Source: an uncultured Lachnospiraceae bacterium (GTDB lineage: Bacteria; Bacillota; Clostridia; Lachnospirales; Lachnospiraceae). Taken from it: a DNA stretch of 64,000 nucleotides. Below the pieces are notes generated by a model, which worked only from the letters and a program-made list of their open reading frames with translations, was not told where the DNA came from and searched no databases. The first letter of the stretch is position 1, and every line of letters begins with the position of its first letter. Positions 42,688-51,192 of this stretch are shown in pieces. Both the position numbers and the translations under genes were made by a program. Location of the stretch: positions 20,842-84,841 of the forward strand of contig CAJTWA010000015.1 in assembly GCA_910580195.1 (NCBI GenBank), written 5' to 3'.

Positions 42688-44055
42688 TTATCCCTTACTT
42701 ACAAACACAGGCAGCACCGCCTGTTTCTTACGCACCATCCAATAGCAAACCATATGCACCGCCCCCGTCAGCACCCATGAAACAGGATAGGAAAGATACA
42801 GCGCCCACAAGCTGCGGTGCCCTTGGAAGACCGTGAAAATCCATAGGATACGGAACCCGCAGGCCCCAAGCAGCGACACCACCATAGGCATTACCGCATA
42901 CCCAAGCCCCCGCAGTTCCCCCACCAGCACGTCCATAATCCCGCACAGGCAGTAGGTGGTGCAGATCACAGACAGGCGCAGGAGCCCTACCTCAATGACC
43001 TTCGGGTCGGAAGAGTAAATCCCAAGGAGCCAGCTCCCGGACAAGTACGCAGCCCAGCCCATCCCAAGGCCTACCCCTGTTACCATGGCAAGGCACTCCG
43101 CCAGCACTTTCCCTATCCGCTTGTAATTCCCTGCCCCAAAGTTCTGGCTGGTAAAACTTAAGGCCGTCTGGTGGTAAGAATTCATTGCCATGTAAATAAA
43201 CCCTTCAATATTGGACGCGGCCGTGTTCCCCGCCATCGCCACCGAGCCAAAGGAATTGACGGAGGACTGTATCAGCACGTTGGACAGGGAAAATACCGTC
43301 CCCTGCAGCCCTGCCGGAAGGCCAATGCGGACAATCTGGAGCACTTTTTCCTTCTTCATCCGAAGGTTTTTCAGCTCCACCCGGCATCCCCCTTCCATAT
43401 GCATCAGGCAGCGGAGGATTAGTCCCGCCGATACCACTTGGGAAATGACAGTCGCAAGGGCAACCCCCGCCACCCCCAAGTGGAACCCAATGACAAAAAT
43501 CAGGTTCAGCACAATGTTAATAATGCCCGCCCCAAATAAATAATACAAAGGCCTTTGGGTATCCCCTACTGCCCGCAGGATGGAGCTGCCGAAATTATAC
43601 AATAAAATCACAGGCATCCCTGCAAAATAAATCCTGATATACAAAACGGCTTGGCCCAACACATCCTCCGGCGTCCCCATCACCACCAAAATCTGCGGCG
43701 CAACCAGCATCCCGAACACCATCAGCCCAAGGCCGCAAACCACGCTTAAGACCACGGCAGTATGGACGGTTTCGCTGATCTCGCCCTCCTTTTTTGCACC
43801 GTAAAACCTTGCCACCAGCACATTTGCCCCTACGGAAAAGCCAATAAACAGGTTTGTCAAAAGGTTAATGAGGGAGGCGTTTGCCCCCACGGCCGCCAAT
43901 GCCGTGCTCCCTGCAAACCGCCCCACCACTACCATGTCCGCAGCATTGAACAATAGCTGCAAAATGCTAGAGAGCATCAGCGGGATGGAAAACATTAAGA
44001 TTTTAGGGAATAGGGAGCCGCTGCACATGTCAATTTCGTAAGATTTCCGTTTCAT
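42688..44055 (-). CDS. MATE family efflux transporter
   Basis: 455 residues with about 12 membrane helices in two similar halves; PLMLSSILQLLFNAADMVVV, then GRFAGSTALAAVGANASLIN near the N-terminus is diagnostic of MatE/NorM proteins. Ion-coupled export of cationic compounds is the usual role. The ATG at 44055 follows GAGG; an upstream TTG at 44061 is less likely. Monocistronic by spacing. Confidence 0.93.
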   Translation of the reverse strand: MKRKSYEIDMCSGSLFPKILMFSIPLMLSSILQLLFNAADMVVVGRFAGSTALAAVGANASLINLLTNLFIGFSVGANVLVARFYGAKKEGEISETVHTAVVLSVVCGLGLMVFGMLVAPQILVVMGTPEDVLGQAVLYIRIYFAGMPVILLYNFGSSILRAVGDTQRPLYYLFGAGIINIVLNLIFVIGFHLGVAGVALATVISQVVSAGLILRCLMHMEGGCRVELKNLRMKKEKVLQIVRIGLPAGLQGTVFSLSNVLIQSSVNSFGSVAMAGNTAASNIEGFIYMAMNSYHQTALSFTSQNFGAGNYKRIGKVLAECLAMVTGVGLGMGWAAYLSGSWLLGIYSSDPKVIEVGLLRLSVICTTYCLCGIMDVLVGELRGLGYAVMPMVVSLLGACGFRILWIFTVFQGHRSLWALYLSYPVSWVLTGAVHMVCYWMVRKKQAVLPVFVSKG

Positions 44056-44092
44056 TTCCAATTACCTCTTCCTAACTTTCGTGTACTCCAAA

Positions 44093-44129
44093 ACAAAATA
44101 AAAACATCTGGAAGGCTATTCTCCAAATG
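44093..44129 (-). terminator. Terminator of mazEF
   Basis: CATTTGGA and TCCAGATG pair (one G-T) around a 9-nt loop, followed on the minus strand by a T-rich run; about 30 bp beyond the toxin stop codon. Confidence 0.65.
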
Positions 44130-44157
44130 CTTTTATAAATTTGCAATTTATGGCCTG

Positions 44158-44484
44158 CTACAGGAAACTAATGATTAGTTCCTTCGCATCTTTCCAGATA
44201 TCTTCTGGGCACTCCTCTTTAAACTGGGCATTCCTGGCTCCAATATCCAGCATTTTTGCCTGATCACATAATATCACGCCCGTTGTTTTCGTCCGCCCAT
44301 CCAGTTCTATATGGAATGGATGTTTCTTATTTGTATTGGTGATTGGGCAAACAAATGCTAATGAACTATGATGGTTCAGAATATCATTGCTCAAAACAAC
44401 CGCTGGCCTTCTCCCGCTTTGCCCATGGCCCTTTTGAGGATTAAAATCCATAACAATTATATCCCCTTGTTTATAAGTCACCAC
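44158..44484 (-). CDS. mazF: MazF/PemK-family toxin
   Basis: 108-residue mRNA interferase with the family opening YKQGDIIVMDFNPQKGHGQS, GRRPAVVLS, CPITNT and the Asp/Lys segment VILCDQAKMLD. The first codons are GTG-GTG overlapping the antitoxin stop (TGGTGA), indicating coupling. Function is stalled growth by cleavage of specific mRNA sites; specificity unknown. Confidence 0.93.
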   Translation of the reverse strand: MVTYKQGDIIVMDFNPQKGHGQSGRRPAVVLSNDILNHHSSLAFVCPITNTNKKHPFHIELDGRTKTTGVILCDQAKMLDIGARNAQFKEECPEDIWKDAKELIISFL

Positions 44485-44783
44485 TGTTCATTCCCTACTG
44501 GATCCCCTACATCAACCTCTCGCACGCTTTCTACATAAATTTCCTCAATCGGCTTCTGATAGAATGTTTCCAGCCTTTCTGCTAAATTAAGGTATTTCGG
44601 CTTATTGACTTTCTCAATCATTATTTTTCCATCGTAAACTTTTATTCCTATGGTATCATTTTCCTGCAAATCCATTTGTGACATGATTTCCTTTGGCAGC
44701 CGGATCCCTTGGCTATTTCCCCATCTCCTTATATTTGTTTGTATTGTATACCCTTGGTCTTTTTGCAATACTTCCGATTCCAT
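44478..44783 (-). CDS. mazE: MazE-family antitoxin
   Basis: 101 residues with an AbrB-like swapped-hairpin DNA-binding N-terminus (IRRWGNSQGIRLPKEIMSQM, LQENDTIGIKV) and an acidic C-terminus that would bind the toxin. GGAGGTAGG precedes the ATG. Likely autoregulatory together with MazF. Confidence 0.93.
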   Translation of the reverse strand: MESEVLQKDQGYTIQTNIRRWGNSQGIRLPKEIMSQMDLQENDTIGIKVYDGKIMIEKVNKPKYLNLAERLETFYQKPIEEIYVESVREVDVGDPVGNEQW

Positions 44784-44993
44784 TTTCCTACCTCCAAAAT
44801 AAATACAATGGCGATATCTTTCCGTTAAGTATATACAAAGTATATCCTTCTGTCAAGGGCAAAATTTGCCTGCTGGGAAATGAAATCCACGCCTTCTGTT
44901 AAAATCCCCTGACTTTTAACAAAATATTTTCCTTATTCCGATTGTCAGATACCCGTGCAAGCACAGGGCTTTGCCCAAAGCCCCTTGCTAAAC

Positions 44994-45037
44994 AAAAAAG
45001 ATGCATTTTCTACTGGAATCCCAATAAAAAATGCACC
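44994..45037 (-). terminator. Terminator of the spoIIIA operon
   Basis: GGTGCATTTT and AAAATGCATC form the stem on the minus strand, followed by six T residues, about 35 bp after the spoIIIAH stop. Confidence 0.75.
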
Positions 45038-45070
45038 TTGCTCCTGTGGTAAGCTGCCACAGCATGAAAA

Positions 45071-45898
45071 TTATTCTTCCGCCACCGCAGCCCCTTCTGC
45101 GCTCCCTGCATCTGTGCCTGCAGTGCCATCTGCGCCGCTGTCCGCTGTCCCTGCGCCTGCGTCTGTGCCGGCTCCATCCGATGCACCGTCGCCAGCCTCG
45201 GCAGATACAGAATTCTGGATGGGGGTGATAATGATGTTTTCTGCAGCAACATTTGTTTTACGCTTTACAATATCCTCTACCTGCGCCCGCTTTGCATCCG
45301 TGACTTCCCCCATATTCAGGACAACGTCCGCGCTCCCGTCCGTAATGCTTACCACTACGTCCGTAAAGCCCTTTGCTTTCAGCAGCATTTCAGCAGCGGC
45401 CTCCCGCTCCGCCGTATCCGTCATGGCTATCATGGCGTTGATGGCGTCCTGTTTCTGCTCCTCCCCAATCCCGGCGTTGTTGATGATTTCCAGCAAAGAC
45501 GCCTTGTTCTGGGAACGGACTTGTTCCCGGTTCAGCTTCACTTCCGATGCAAAGTCCACATTGTTCACATTTGTGCTGGTGAGCACGGCTTCTCCCGGGT
45601 TCTCCACCCCGTCGCCCTGCCCGTTTGCCTGCGCAATCTCTTCCCCTGTCCGGATGCCAAGGTTTTCATCTGTGCTGGCAGAAGTTTCTTCGCTGGCTTC
45701 TGTGTCGGTGAAAATATCCTCTGCGCTGTACATGTCTTCGTCGGATATTTCATATGTACCCTCATTCGTGTCTGCGCTGGCTTCCTTTGCCACTTCGCTG
45801 TCGCTTTGGCTGCCGGTATACTGCAAATAGCCTGCCACAGCAATCATAAGAGCCAGTGCGGTAATGATAATCTGGTTCTTTTTAAATACTTTCTTCAA
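45071..45898 (-). CDS. spoIIIAH: Stage III sporulation protein AH
   Basis: Mother-cell protein that spans the outer forespore membrane and binds SpoIIQ in the feeding-tube channel. 275 residues: one N-terminal membrane helix (IIITALALMIAVAGYLQY), an acidic linker, the ring-building YscJ/FliF-like domain (about residues 118-225, NREQVRSQNKASLLEIINNA ... IVKRKTNVAAENIIITP), and a Gly/Ala/Asp/Ser-rich low-complexity tail of about 45 residues not typical of Bacillus. Last gene of the operon. Confidence 0.94.
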   Translation of the reverse strand: MKKVFKKNQIIITALALMIAVAGYLQYTGSQSDSEVAKEASADTNEGTYEISDEDMYSAEDIFTDTEASEETSASTDENLGIRTGEEIAQANGQGDGVENPGEAVLTSTNVNNVDFASEVKLNREQVRSQNKASLLEIINNAGIGEEQKQDAINAMIAMTDTAEREAAAEMLLKAKGFTDVVVSITDGSADVVLNMGEVTDAKRAQVEDIVKRKTNVAAENIIITPIQNSVSAEAGDGASDGAGTDAGAGTADSGADGTAGTDAGSAEGAAVAEE

Positions 45899-45914
45899 AA
45901 CTGATGCCCTCCTG

Positions 45915-46502
45915 TCAATTCATCTTAACTACCTTAATTTTATGTACTTCCACCGGAAATAATGCCAAAACTGCATCGGAAATATTTTTCGCTACTTTTG
46001 CATTGCCACCCCCTTCTGCTACCACCAGCACCCCTTCTACCTTTGGCATGACCTCCTTAGAAACAAAGGGTTCCCCGCCTGTGCCGCTTTCCTGCGAAAA
46101 CACCGTCCCTTCCTGATACTGGCTCTCTAAGGTACTGCGCTTTGCAGCCCCATCCTCCTCCGAACCTTCTTGGCTGCTGCGGGTAACGTCCTTTTCCACC
46201 ACCCGCTCCCCGCCGTCTTGGGTGGTAATCATCACTTCCACTTTCCCCACCCCATCCATTTCCCCCAAAATCTCCTCTAATTTCCGCTCCAGCTCCTTCC
46301 GGTAGCTGCCCACGCTGCCGTCAGCCTGCCCCTCCGCCGTCCCTTCCGCCACCCCAGTTTCCTGCTTCGGCGCCTGTTTCCTTCCCTGCTCCGTTGGGAT
46401 AGCCACAACCAGCAACAGCAAGCCCGCCAAGCCGCCCACCAGCAGCTGGTTTTTCGGTATCTCCCGTATCTTTTCCAAAGAAAACCAACTCTTTTTCTTC
46501 AT
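45915..46502 (-). CDS. spoIIIAG: Stage III sporulation protein AG
   Basis: 195 residues; one membrane helix near the N-terminus (residues 19-35), a linker, then the ring-forming domain (YRKELERKLEEILGEMDGVG, KVEVMITTQDGGERVV, and VLVVAEGGGNAKVAKNISDA). Forms the large ring of the mother cell-forespore channel in Bacillus. It ends 17 nt before spoIIIAH. Confidence 0.94.
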   Translation of the reverse strand: MKKKSWFSLEKIREIPKNQLLVGGLAGLLLLVVAIPTEQGRKQAPKQETGVAEGTAEGQADGSVGSYRKELERKLEEILGEMDGVGKVEVMITTQDGGERVVEKDVTRSSQEGSEEDGAAKRSTLESQYQEGTVFSQESGTGGEPFVSKEVMPKVEGVLVVAEGGGNAKVAKNISDAVLALFPVEVHKIKVVKMN

Positions 46503-46598
46503 TCCCTAACCTCCCTGCCATTCCATTTTTCTGCCCTATAGCCCCCTTTACGCTATCTGCCCCTCCCCTCTTTCTGCCAAAAAGCGTCACAATATTCC

Positions 46599-47153
46599 TC
46601 ACCTGTCCTGCACTGCAACCGTAACCTGCCCCTCCCCCAAACGGTAAAATTCCATCAATTCCTGCTTCAGCGCATAGGCTTTTGGGTATTCCCTGCCGCC
46701 TTCCCCAAAATCCGCCTTCCCGACAGGACTGCCTTCCTCCTCCAGAAGGGCTACCTCCATGCCAATAGATTCCACCTGATACTCCTCCGAAAGCTGGACA
46801 TTTGTCCACAAAGCCTCCATTCCCATCCCTTCTGCAATCCTGCCCACATCCATCTCAATAGCCCGCTCATACTCCTGCACATAAGCCTTTTTCTGGGCCT
46901 GCTCCAGATGCTTGGTGTCCAGCTTCACATTGTCCAGTTCTTGGAAAAAACCTGCTTGGCTGATTTTCTGCATCAGCACCTCTTCCTTCCCAAACAATGA
47001 CAGCACCGGAGCCGCCACAAGGATTGTCAGCAGCATCCCGGAAAAAAAGCGCACATATTTCTGGTAGCTTTCCCTTGGGAGCAAATGCAGGATAACCGCC
47101 ATGAAAATATAAAAGCATACAATATTTTTCACCCAATTATAAATGATTTCCAT
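46599..47153 (-). CDS. spoIIIAF: Stage III sporulation protein AF
   Basis: 184 residues from the ATG at 47153 (MEIIYNWVKNIVCFYIFMAV), after a GGGGGAG site. Two N-terminal membrane helices, then a soluble domain (ARAIEMDVGRIAEG-like RAIEMDVGRIAEG). Membrane component of the SpoIIIA complex. The gap of 148 nt to spoIIIAE contains direct repeats, unusual for this tightly packed operon. Confidence 0.92.
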   Translation of the reverse strand: MEIIYNWVKNIVCFYIFMAVILHLLPRESYQKYVRFFSGMLLTILVAAPVLSLFGKEEVLMQKISQAGFFQELDNVKLDTKHLEQAQKKAYVQEYERAIEMDVGRIAEGMGMEALWTNVQLSEEYQVESIGMEVALLEEEGSPVGKADFGEGGREYPKAYALKQELMEFYRLGEGQVTVAVQDR

Positions 47154-47205
47154 CCCCGCTCCCCCTGTTTTCACAATAGAATCTCATAGCCGCTGCTGCA
47201 CGCAG

Positions 47206-47300
47206 TTGCATCCCCAGGACCGTACTTGCTTTCATAACTGGAATCCATAACTCCTGCTACACAAGTTCCACTGTAATTGCATCCCCAGAACCGTACTTCT
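47206..47300. repeat. Direct repeats in the spoIIIAE-spoIIIAF gap
   Basis: A 20-25-bp phrase, GTTGCATCCCCAGGACCGTA and ATTGCATCCCCAGAACCGTA, occurs at about 47207 and 47275 (68 bp apart). It enlarges an otherwise short intra-operon gap. Confidence 0.8.
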
Positions 47301-47301
47301 T

Positions 47302-48546
47302 TTAATGGTTAAAAGTCGTGGCCGCCGTTACCATGGCTATCGTTACCAAAAACATCACTGCAGTCGTCACCACCGCTTTCCCCAGCAGCCGCCCGCTTTC
47401 CCCTGCGCTGCTGATGCAGCCAATCATCCGCTTATCTGAAATGGGCTGTATCATTGCCGCAAGGATTTTATAGAGGAGGGTCATGACGCCCACCTTTATT
47501 AAGGGCTCCGCACACAAGGCCAGCAGCACCAGAATCGCCGCAAGGCCGATGCCGTTTTTTATGATAATCCCAGACCCTACCATGATTTCCGTCACCGCAT
47601 TGATGGAGGCCCCAAGCCCCGGCAGCATCCCTGCGGTCTTGGCAAGGATGCCTGCCTTAAAAGTGTCAATCACCGGGGTCAGCAGGTTCTGCACCACATT
47701 GATCCCAACCACAATGGTAAATAAAAGCTTCAGCACCCACGCAACCCCGGATTTGAGCAAGTCCGTCAGCTTAGAAAGCAGCTCCTCTTCCGTCAGGTAA
47801 TTCATCAGCTCCAGCACCATGTAAATCTGCACCGCCGGGACTACCAGATACTGCATCACCCATTCCAGCCCATAAATCAGCACAAAGGTCATGTCGTAAA
47901 ACCCTGCCGCCGTGGTAATCTGCCCGGAAAATGCCATGCTCATGGTAAAGGTGGGAATCAGCACCTTAAGGAACACCATCATATCCCCAATCACGTCCAC
48001 AGACACATCCCGGAGGATAAAGAAAGATTTCATCAGAAGGACCAGCAGCAGCATGTACACCATATAAAAGCTGATTTCCGTCACCGCAGGGTTTTCAAAC
48101 ACATCGGCAAAATTATAGAGGATGGCAAAGGCTGCGCACAGCAGCACAACCTGCACCAGCGTGCTGCGGAACGCTGCAATTTCCCCAAACACCATGTGGA
48201 AAATTTCTTTGAAAAGGCCTTCCTTCCCAATCTCTTCCCCGCGGATGAGCTTTTGAACCAGCCCTTTGAAATCCAAATCCTGCGTGCTTTCCTGCTGCCC
48301 CAGCGCAGCGTCAATATCGGAAAAATCCAGTTCTGCCAAATAGGATTCCAAAGATTTCCCAAATTCCTCCCCAGCGTCTTCCATGTTTTCTTCTGTATCC
48401 CCCTCCTCCTGCCCCGCTAAGCTGCTTATGTCCTTATGAAAAGTTTCCCCATCCTGTTCTGCGCCAGAAACCTCCCAAGGCATCAGCAGGAACCACAGAA
48501 AAACAAAAAGAACCCACAGCCATCCCCTTTTTTTCAGCAAAACCAC
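47302..48546 (-). CDS. spoIIIAE: Stage III sporulation protein AE
   Basis: About 412-414 residues; signal-like N-terminus (LWVLFVFLWFLLMPWEVSGA), an acidic segment, then about seven membrane helices with LGASINAVTEIMVGSG typical of SpoIIIAE. The start is GTG (48546) or more likely TTG (48540), which sits five nt after GAGGGGG. Polytopic core of the SpoIIIA complex. Confidence 0.94.
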   Translation of the reverse strand: MVLLKKRGWLWVLFVFLWFLLMPWEVSGAEQDGETFHKDISSLAGQEEGDTEENMEDAGEEFGKSLESYLAELDFSDIDAALGQQESTQDLDFKGLVQKLIRGEEIGKEGLFKEIFHMVFGEIAAFRSTLVQVVLLCAAFAILYNFADVFENPAVTEISFYMVYMLLLVLLMKSFFILRDVSVDVIGDMMVFLKVLIPTFTMSMAFSGQITTAAGFYDMTFVLIYGLEWVMQYLVVPAVQIYMVLELMNYLTEEELLSKLTDLLKSGVAWVLKLLFTIVVGINVVQNLLTPVIDTFKAGILAKTAGMLPGLGASINAVTEIMVGSGIIIKNGIGLAAILVLLALCAEPLIKVGVMTLLYKILAAMIQPISDKRMIGCISSAGESGRLLGKAVVTTAVMFLVTIAMVTAATTFNH

Positions 48547-48551
48547 CCCCT

Positions 48552-48938
48552 CTAACTTAAAAATTCCCCTATAGTTTCCAGCAGCACCAGCAGCACCGGC
48601 ATACTGATGACTAAAATCGACAGTTTCCCAAACATTTCAATCTGCCCCGCCACCGTCTGGTACCCTGCATCTTTGCAGAGGTTGGAGGAAAATTCTGCCA
48701 CATAAGTAATCCCTATCATTTTAATGAGGATTGCAAGGTAGCCCGTGTCCAGCCTGACGTAATCCTGCATTTTATTGATGACTGCCAGCACCAGTTCCAG
48801 CTTGGACATCAAAAAATAAAAAATGCAGAGGGACACCCCAAGCGTCGCAAACAACTCATACTCCTTTTTCTGCTCTTTTAACATAATCCCAAGCAGCGTC
48901 CCCACAATGCCGAGGACTGCAATCTTTAAAATATCCAT
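48552..48938 (-). CDS. spoIIIAD: Stage III sporulation protein AD
   Basis: 128 residues, about four membrane helices, starting MDILKIAVLGIVGTLLGIML; KMIGITYVAEFSSNLCKDAG is characteristic. Membrane subunit of the SpoIIIA channel complex; five nt before spoIIIAE. Confidence 0.94.
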   Translation of the reverse strand: MDILKIAVLGIVGTLLGIMLKEQKKEYELFATLGVSLCIFYFLMSKLELVLAVINKMQDYVRLDTGYLAILIKMIGITYVAEFSSNLCKDAGYQTVAGQIEMFGKLSILVISMPVLLVLLETIGEFLS

Positions 48939-49038
48939 TCCCTGCCCCTATCTAATCTGCGGATCCCATCCATTCCATTAGCCATACGAAAGCTGCCTCC
49001 CTGAAATCCCTGCCTCCTGCCATGCACCCGCACCTCCT

Positions 49039-49233
49039 TTACAATGCAAACAGGTTCCGCATGGTTTCAAACAGCTCATAGATATAAGGCACAATCCAAA
49101 ACAGCACAATCAACAGCCCCGCCAAGCTGGTTAAAAACGCATGCTCTTCCCTCCCGCTGTGCTTTAGGACTTGGCTTAACACAGTCACCAAGATTCCCAC
49201 CGCCGCAATCTTAAAAATCAAACTTATGCTCAT
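49039..49233 (-). CDS. spoIIIAC: Stage III sporulation protein AC
   Basis: 64 residues with two membrane helices, MSISLIFKIAAVGILVTVLS and LLIVLFWIVPYIYELF. Length and sequence match the very small SpoIIIAC family. It lies between AB and AD. Confidence 0.94.
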   Translation of the reverse strand: MSISLIFKIAAVGILVTVLSQVLKHSGREEHAFLTSLAGLLIVLFWIVPYIYELFETMRNLFAL

Positions 49234-49249
49234 AGTTTCCTCCGTACCG

Positions 49250-49765
49250 CTAAATCAGCAGAATCACCAGAAACAGGCCGCACATCAGGCTGAGTGTCCT
49301 TGCCAGCTTCTGCCTGTCCATTAACTCCTTCTGGGCTTTTTCTATCAGGACCTGCGCCTGCTCCATATACAGTTCTAAGTTCTTAAGCTGCATCTGCACG
49401 TCCAAATATCCGAAATTCTCCCCCACACGTTCCAAAAGCCCCAGCTCTTCCTTGGAAAAATAAAAATTCCCTGCCTCCTGCTCCACCAGCCTGCGCCAAA
49501 ATTCCCCTATGTTTTCTTCCTTTCCCCCAAGCCCTTGTGCCGCTTTTTCCAAAAAAGAGGAAAATGGCTCCTTGCCTTGGGCGGCTATCTGCTGGAACGC
49601 TTCTTTTAAGGGCGTCCTTGCATAGGAAATTTCCCCACGGAGCATCAGAAGCATTTCCTTCAAGCCCACCAACTGTCCCACATGCTCCGAAAGCTCCCTG
49701 CACACCTTGCTGCCATACAACAGGGACGATATCACCACCAAAATACTGCCCGCCAGTTTCAGCAT
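49250..49765 (-). CDS. spoIIIAB: Stage III sporulation protein AB
   Basis: 171 residues. A hydrophobic N-terminus (LKLAGSILVVISSLLYG) and C-terminus flank a helical domain; GEISYARTPLKEAF, then the GNFYFSKEELGLL region, fit SpoIIIAB, a type II secretion F-like component. The start overlaps the end of spoIIIAA by 7 nt. Confidence 0.93.
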   Translation of the reverse strand: MLKLAGSILVVISSLLYGSKVCRELSEHVGQLVGLKEMLLMLRGEISYARTPLKEAFQQIAAQGKEPFSSFLEKAAQGLGGKEENIGEFWRRLVEQEAGNFYFSKEELGLLERVGENFGYLDVQMQLKNLELYMEQAQVLIEKAQKELMDRQKLARTLSLMCGLFLVILLI

Positions 49766-50697
49766 AATTTCTGCAGTTTCCCGTCGAACACGGAAAACCT
49801 CCTCTCCCCTTCCCGCCCTAAGCTGATAAATACAAACCGTTCAAAAAACCCGCGTTCCATCCAATGGGACAAATACATTTTTTCCCGCAGTTCCCCAATC
49901 CGCCCCACATGCATGGTGCCAAGGATGCGGCAGCCGCAGTGGAGGGCTTCTTCCACCGCAAGGCAGTCCTCCCGGCTCCCCAACTCATCCACGGCAAGGA
50001 CCTGCGGGGACATGCTGCGCAGCAAAAGCCGCATCCCTTCCGCCTTGGGGCAGGCGTCCAGCACATCCGTCCGGCTCCCTAAATCATTTTGCGGGACCCC
50101 AAGGTAGCTGGCCGCAATCTCGCTGCGCTCGTCCACTACCCCCACTTTCCTGCCCGGGCACTCCGGCGTCCCTTCCGAAATCAGGCGGATGCAGTCCCGG
50201 AGCATGGTGGTTTTCCCTGCCCCCGGCGGCGACAGCAGCAACGTGTTGTAAAGTTCCCCTTTATGTACCAGCCATGGGATGACCCCGCGGGCACAGCCTT
50301 TTTTCTGCCTTGCCACACGGACATTCAGGCTGCATATGTTGCGGATGGCAGCCACTTTCCCTTGTTCGCAGACGGTTTTCCCAGCTACCCCAATCCGGTG
50401 CCCGCCCTGTATGGTGAAAAACCCGCTGCGGATTTCCTCCTCCAATGCATACATGGAATATTGGCTCATCCTTGCAAGGGTTTCTTTCATGTCACGGTCT
50501 GTCCAAATATAGCTTCCTTCTTTGCTTTTCTTAACCTGATGGTTTTCCCTGCCCCAGAACCATTCCCCGTCCCTGCAAAGGACTTGGACCGGCTGCCCGG
50601 TGCGCAGGCGGAGTTCCTCCGGCTCCCTGCCCTCCCCAAAGCTGTTCCGGCAAAGCCCCCGCAGGGCTGCCGGGAATACGCTGATGATTTCCTCCAT
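49759..50697 (-). CDS. spoIIIAA: Stage III sporulation protein AA (ATPase)
   Basis: 312-residue secretion-type ATPase that powers the SpoIIIA complex. Walker A is SPPGAGKTTMLRD (about residue 156-162), followed by VVDERSEIA and the Walker B-like LAVDELGS. GGHRIGVAGK precedes the Walker motif. GTAAGGAGG precedes the ATG. First gene of the operon, downstream of a sigma-E-like promoter. Confidence 0.95.
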   Translation of the reverse strand: MEEIISVFPAALRGLCRNSFGEGREPEELRLRTGQPVQVLCRDGEWFWGRENHQVKKSKEGSYIWTDRDMKETLARMSQYSMYALEEEIRSGFFTIQGGHRIGVAGKTVCEQGKVAAIRNICSLNVRVARQKKGCARGVIPWLVHKGELYNTLLLSPPGAGKTTMLRDCIRLISEGTPECPGRKVGVVDERSEIAASYLGVPQNDLGSRTDVLDACPKAEGMRLLLRSMSPQVLAVDELGSREDCLAVEEALHCGCRILGTMHVGRIGELREKMYLSHWMERGFFERFVFISLGREGERRFSVFDGKLQKLC

Positions 50698-50725
50698 AAG
50701 TTGTCCTCCTTACTTCCTGATTCCA

Positions 50726-50754
50726 TATATATGTACAGGCTCGGGGGAATATTC
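50726..50754 (-). promoter_or_regulatory. Sigma-E-type promoter of the spoIIIA operon
   Basis: On the minus strand GAATATT (-35), a 14-nt spacer and CATATATA (-10) match the Bacillus sigma-E pattern (ATATT, 14 nt, CATACA-T). It lies 29 nt upstream of the spoIIIAA ATG, as expected for mother-cell expression. Confidence 0.75.
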
Positions 50755-50806
50755 CAGTTTATTTGAAAAGGGGAGATGGCATATATTTTCATTTTTGGAA
50801 CCGGAC

Positions 50807-50986
50807 GGCAATTTTGGGCATCCCTTCCTCACACAAACTGGGCAACGTTCCGGCGGACTAACTGCTAACTGCAGCTAAAGAACTCAGGAAAACCCTCATT
50901 CCTAAGCCTTCGTAAGCAGTGGATTCTACCTGCACTAAGAACACCCATAAACCGTTTGCTTAGAAGAAGGGATGCCCAAAATTGCC
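50807..50986 (+). ncRNA. Candidate structured RNA, copy 2
   Basis: Same length (180 nt) and core as 17541-17720. The ends pair perfectly over 21 bp (50807-50827 with 50966-50986) although the stem sequence differs from copy 1 almost throughout. CAAAC/GTTTG, GGG/CCC and the GTAA-loop hairpin (50908-50919) are retained; two inner hairpins carry a mismatch. Flanks CCGGAC and TGTGTAT are conserved. It lies in the 495-bp gap 50698-51192 together with the sigma-E promoter and the terminator of the HEPN gene, and on the plus strand would run antisense to the region upstream of spoIIIA. Confidence 0.7.
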
Positions 50987-51023
50987 TGTGTATCGGAAAA
51001 GAAGAAACAGATTAGTATCTAAA

Positions 51024-51077
51024 AATAAAAAAACCTTTTCTGGTAAGAATCACCAATTGTAATCCCTACCAAAAAAG
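51024..51077 (-). terminator. Terminator of the DGQHR/HEPN cassette
   Basis: CTTTTTTGGTA pairs with TACCAGAAAAG around a 21-nt loop on the minus strand, followed by seven T residues; about 115 bp after the HEPN-like gene. Confidence 0.7.
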
Positions 51078-51192
51078 ATATTTTTGGAATATTTTTCTAT
51101 TTTATACTTCAAGTTTGATGTTCCTATTCTTACTTAGCGTAAAACGCAATATTTAATTACTAAAGTAATCTCTCGCCAGACCCAAAATCTTT

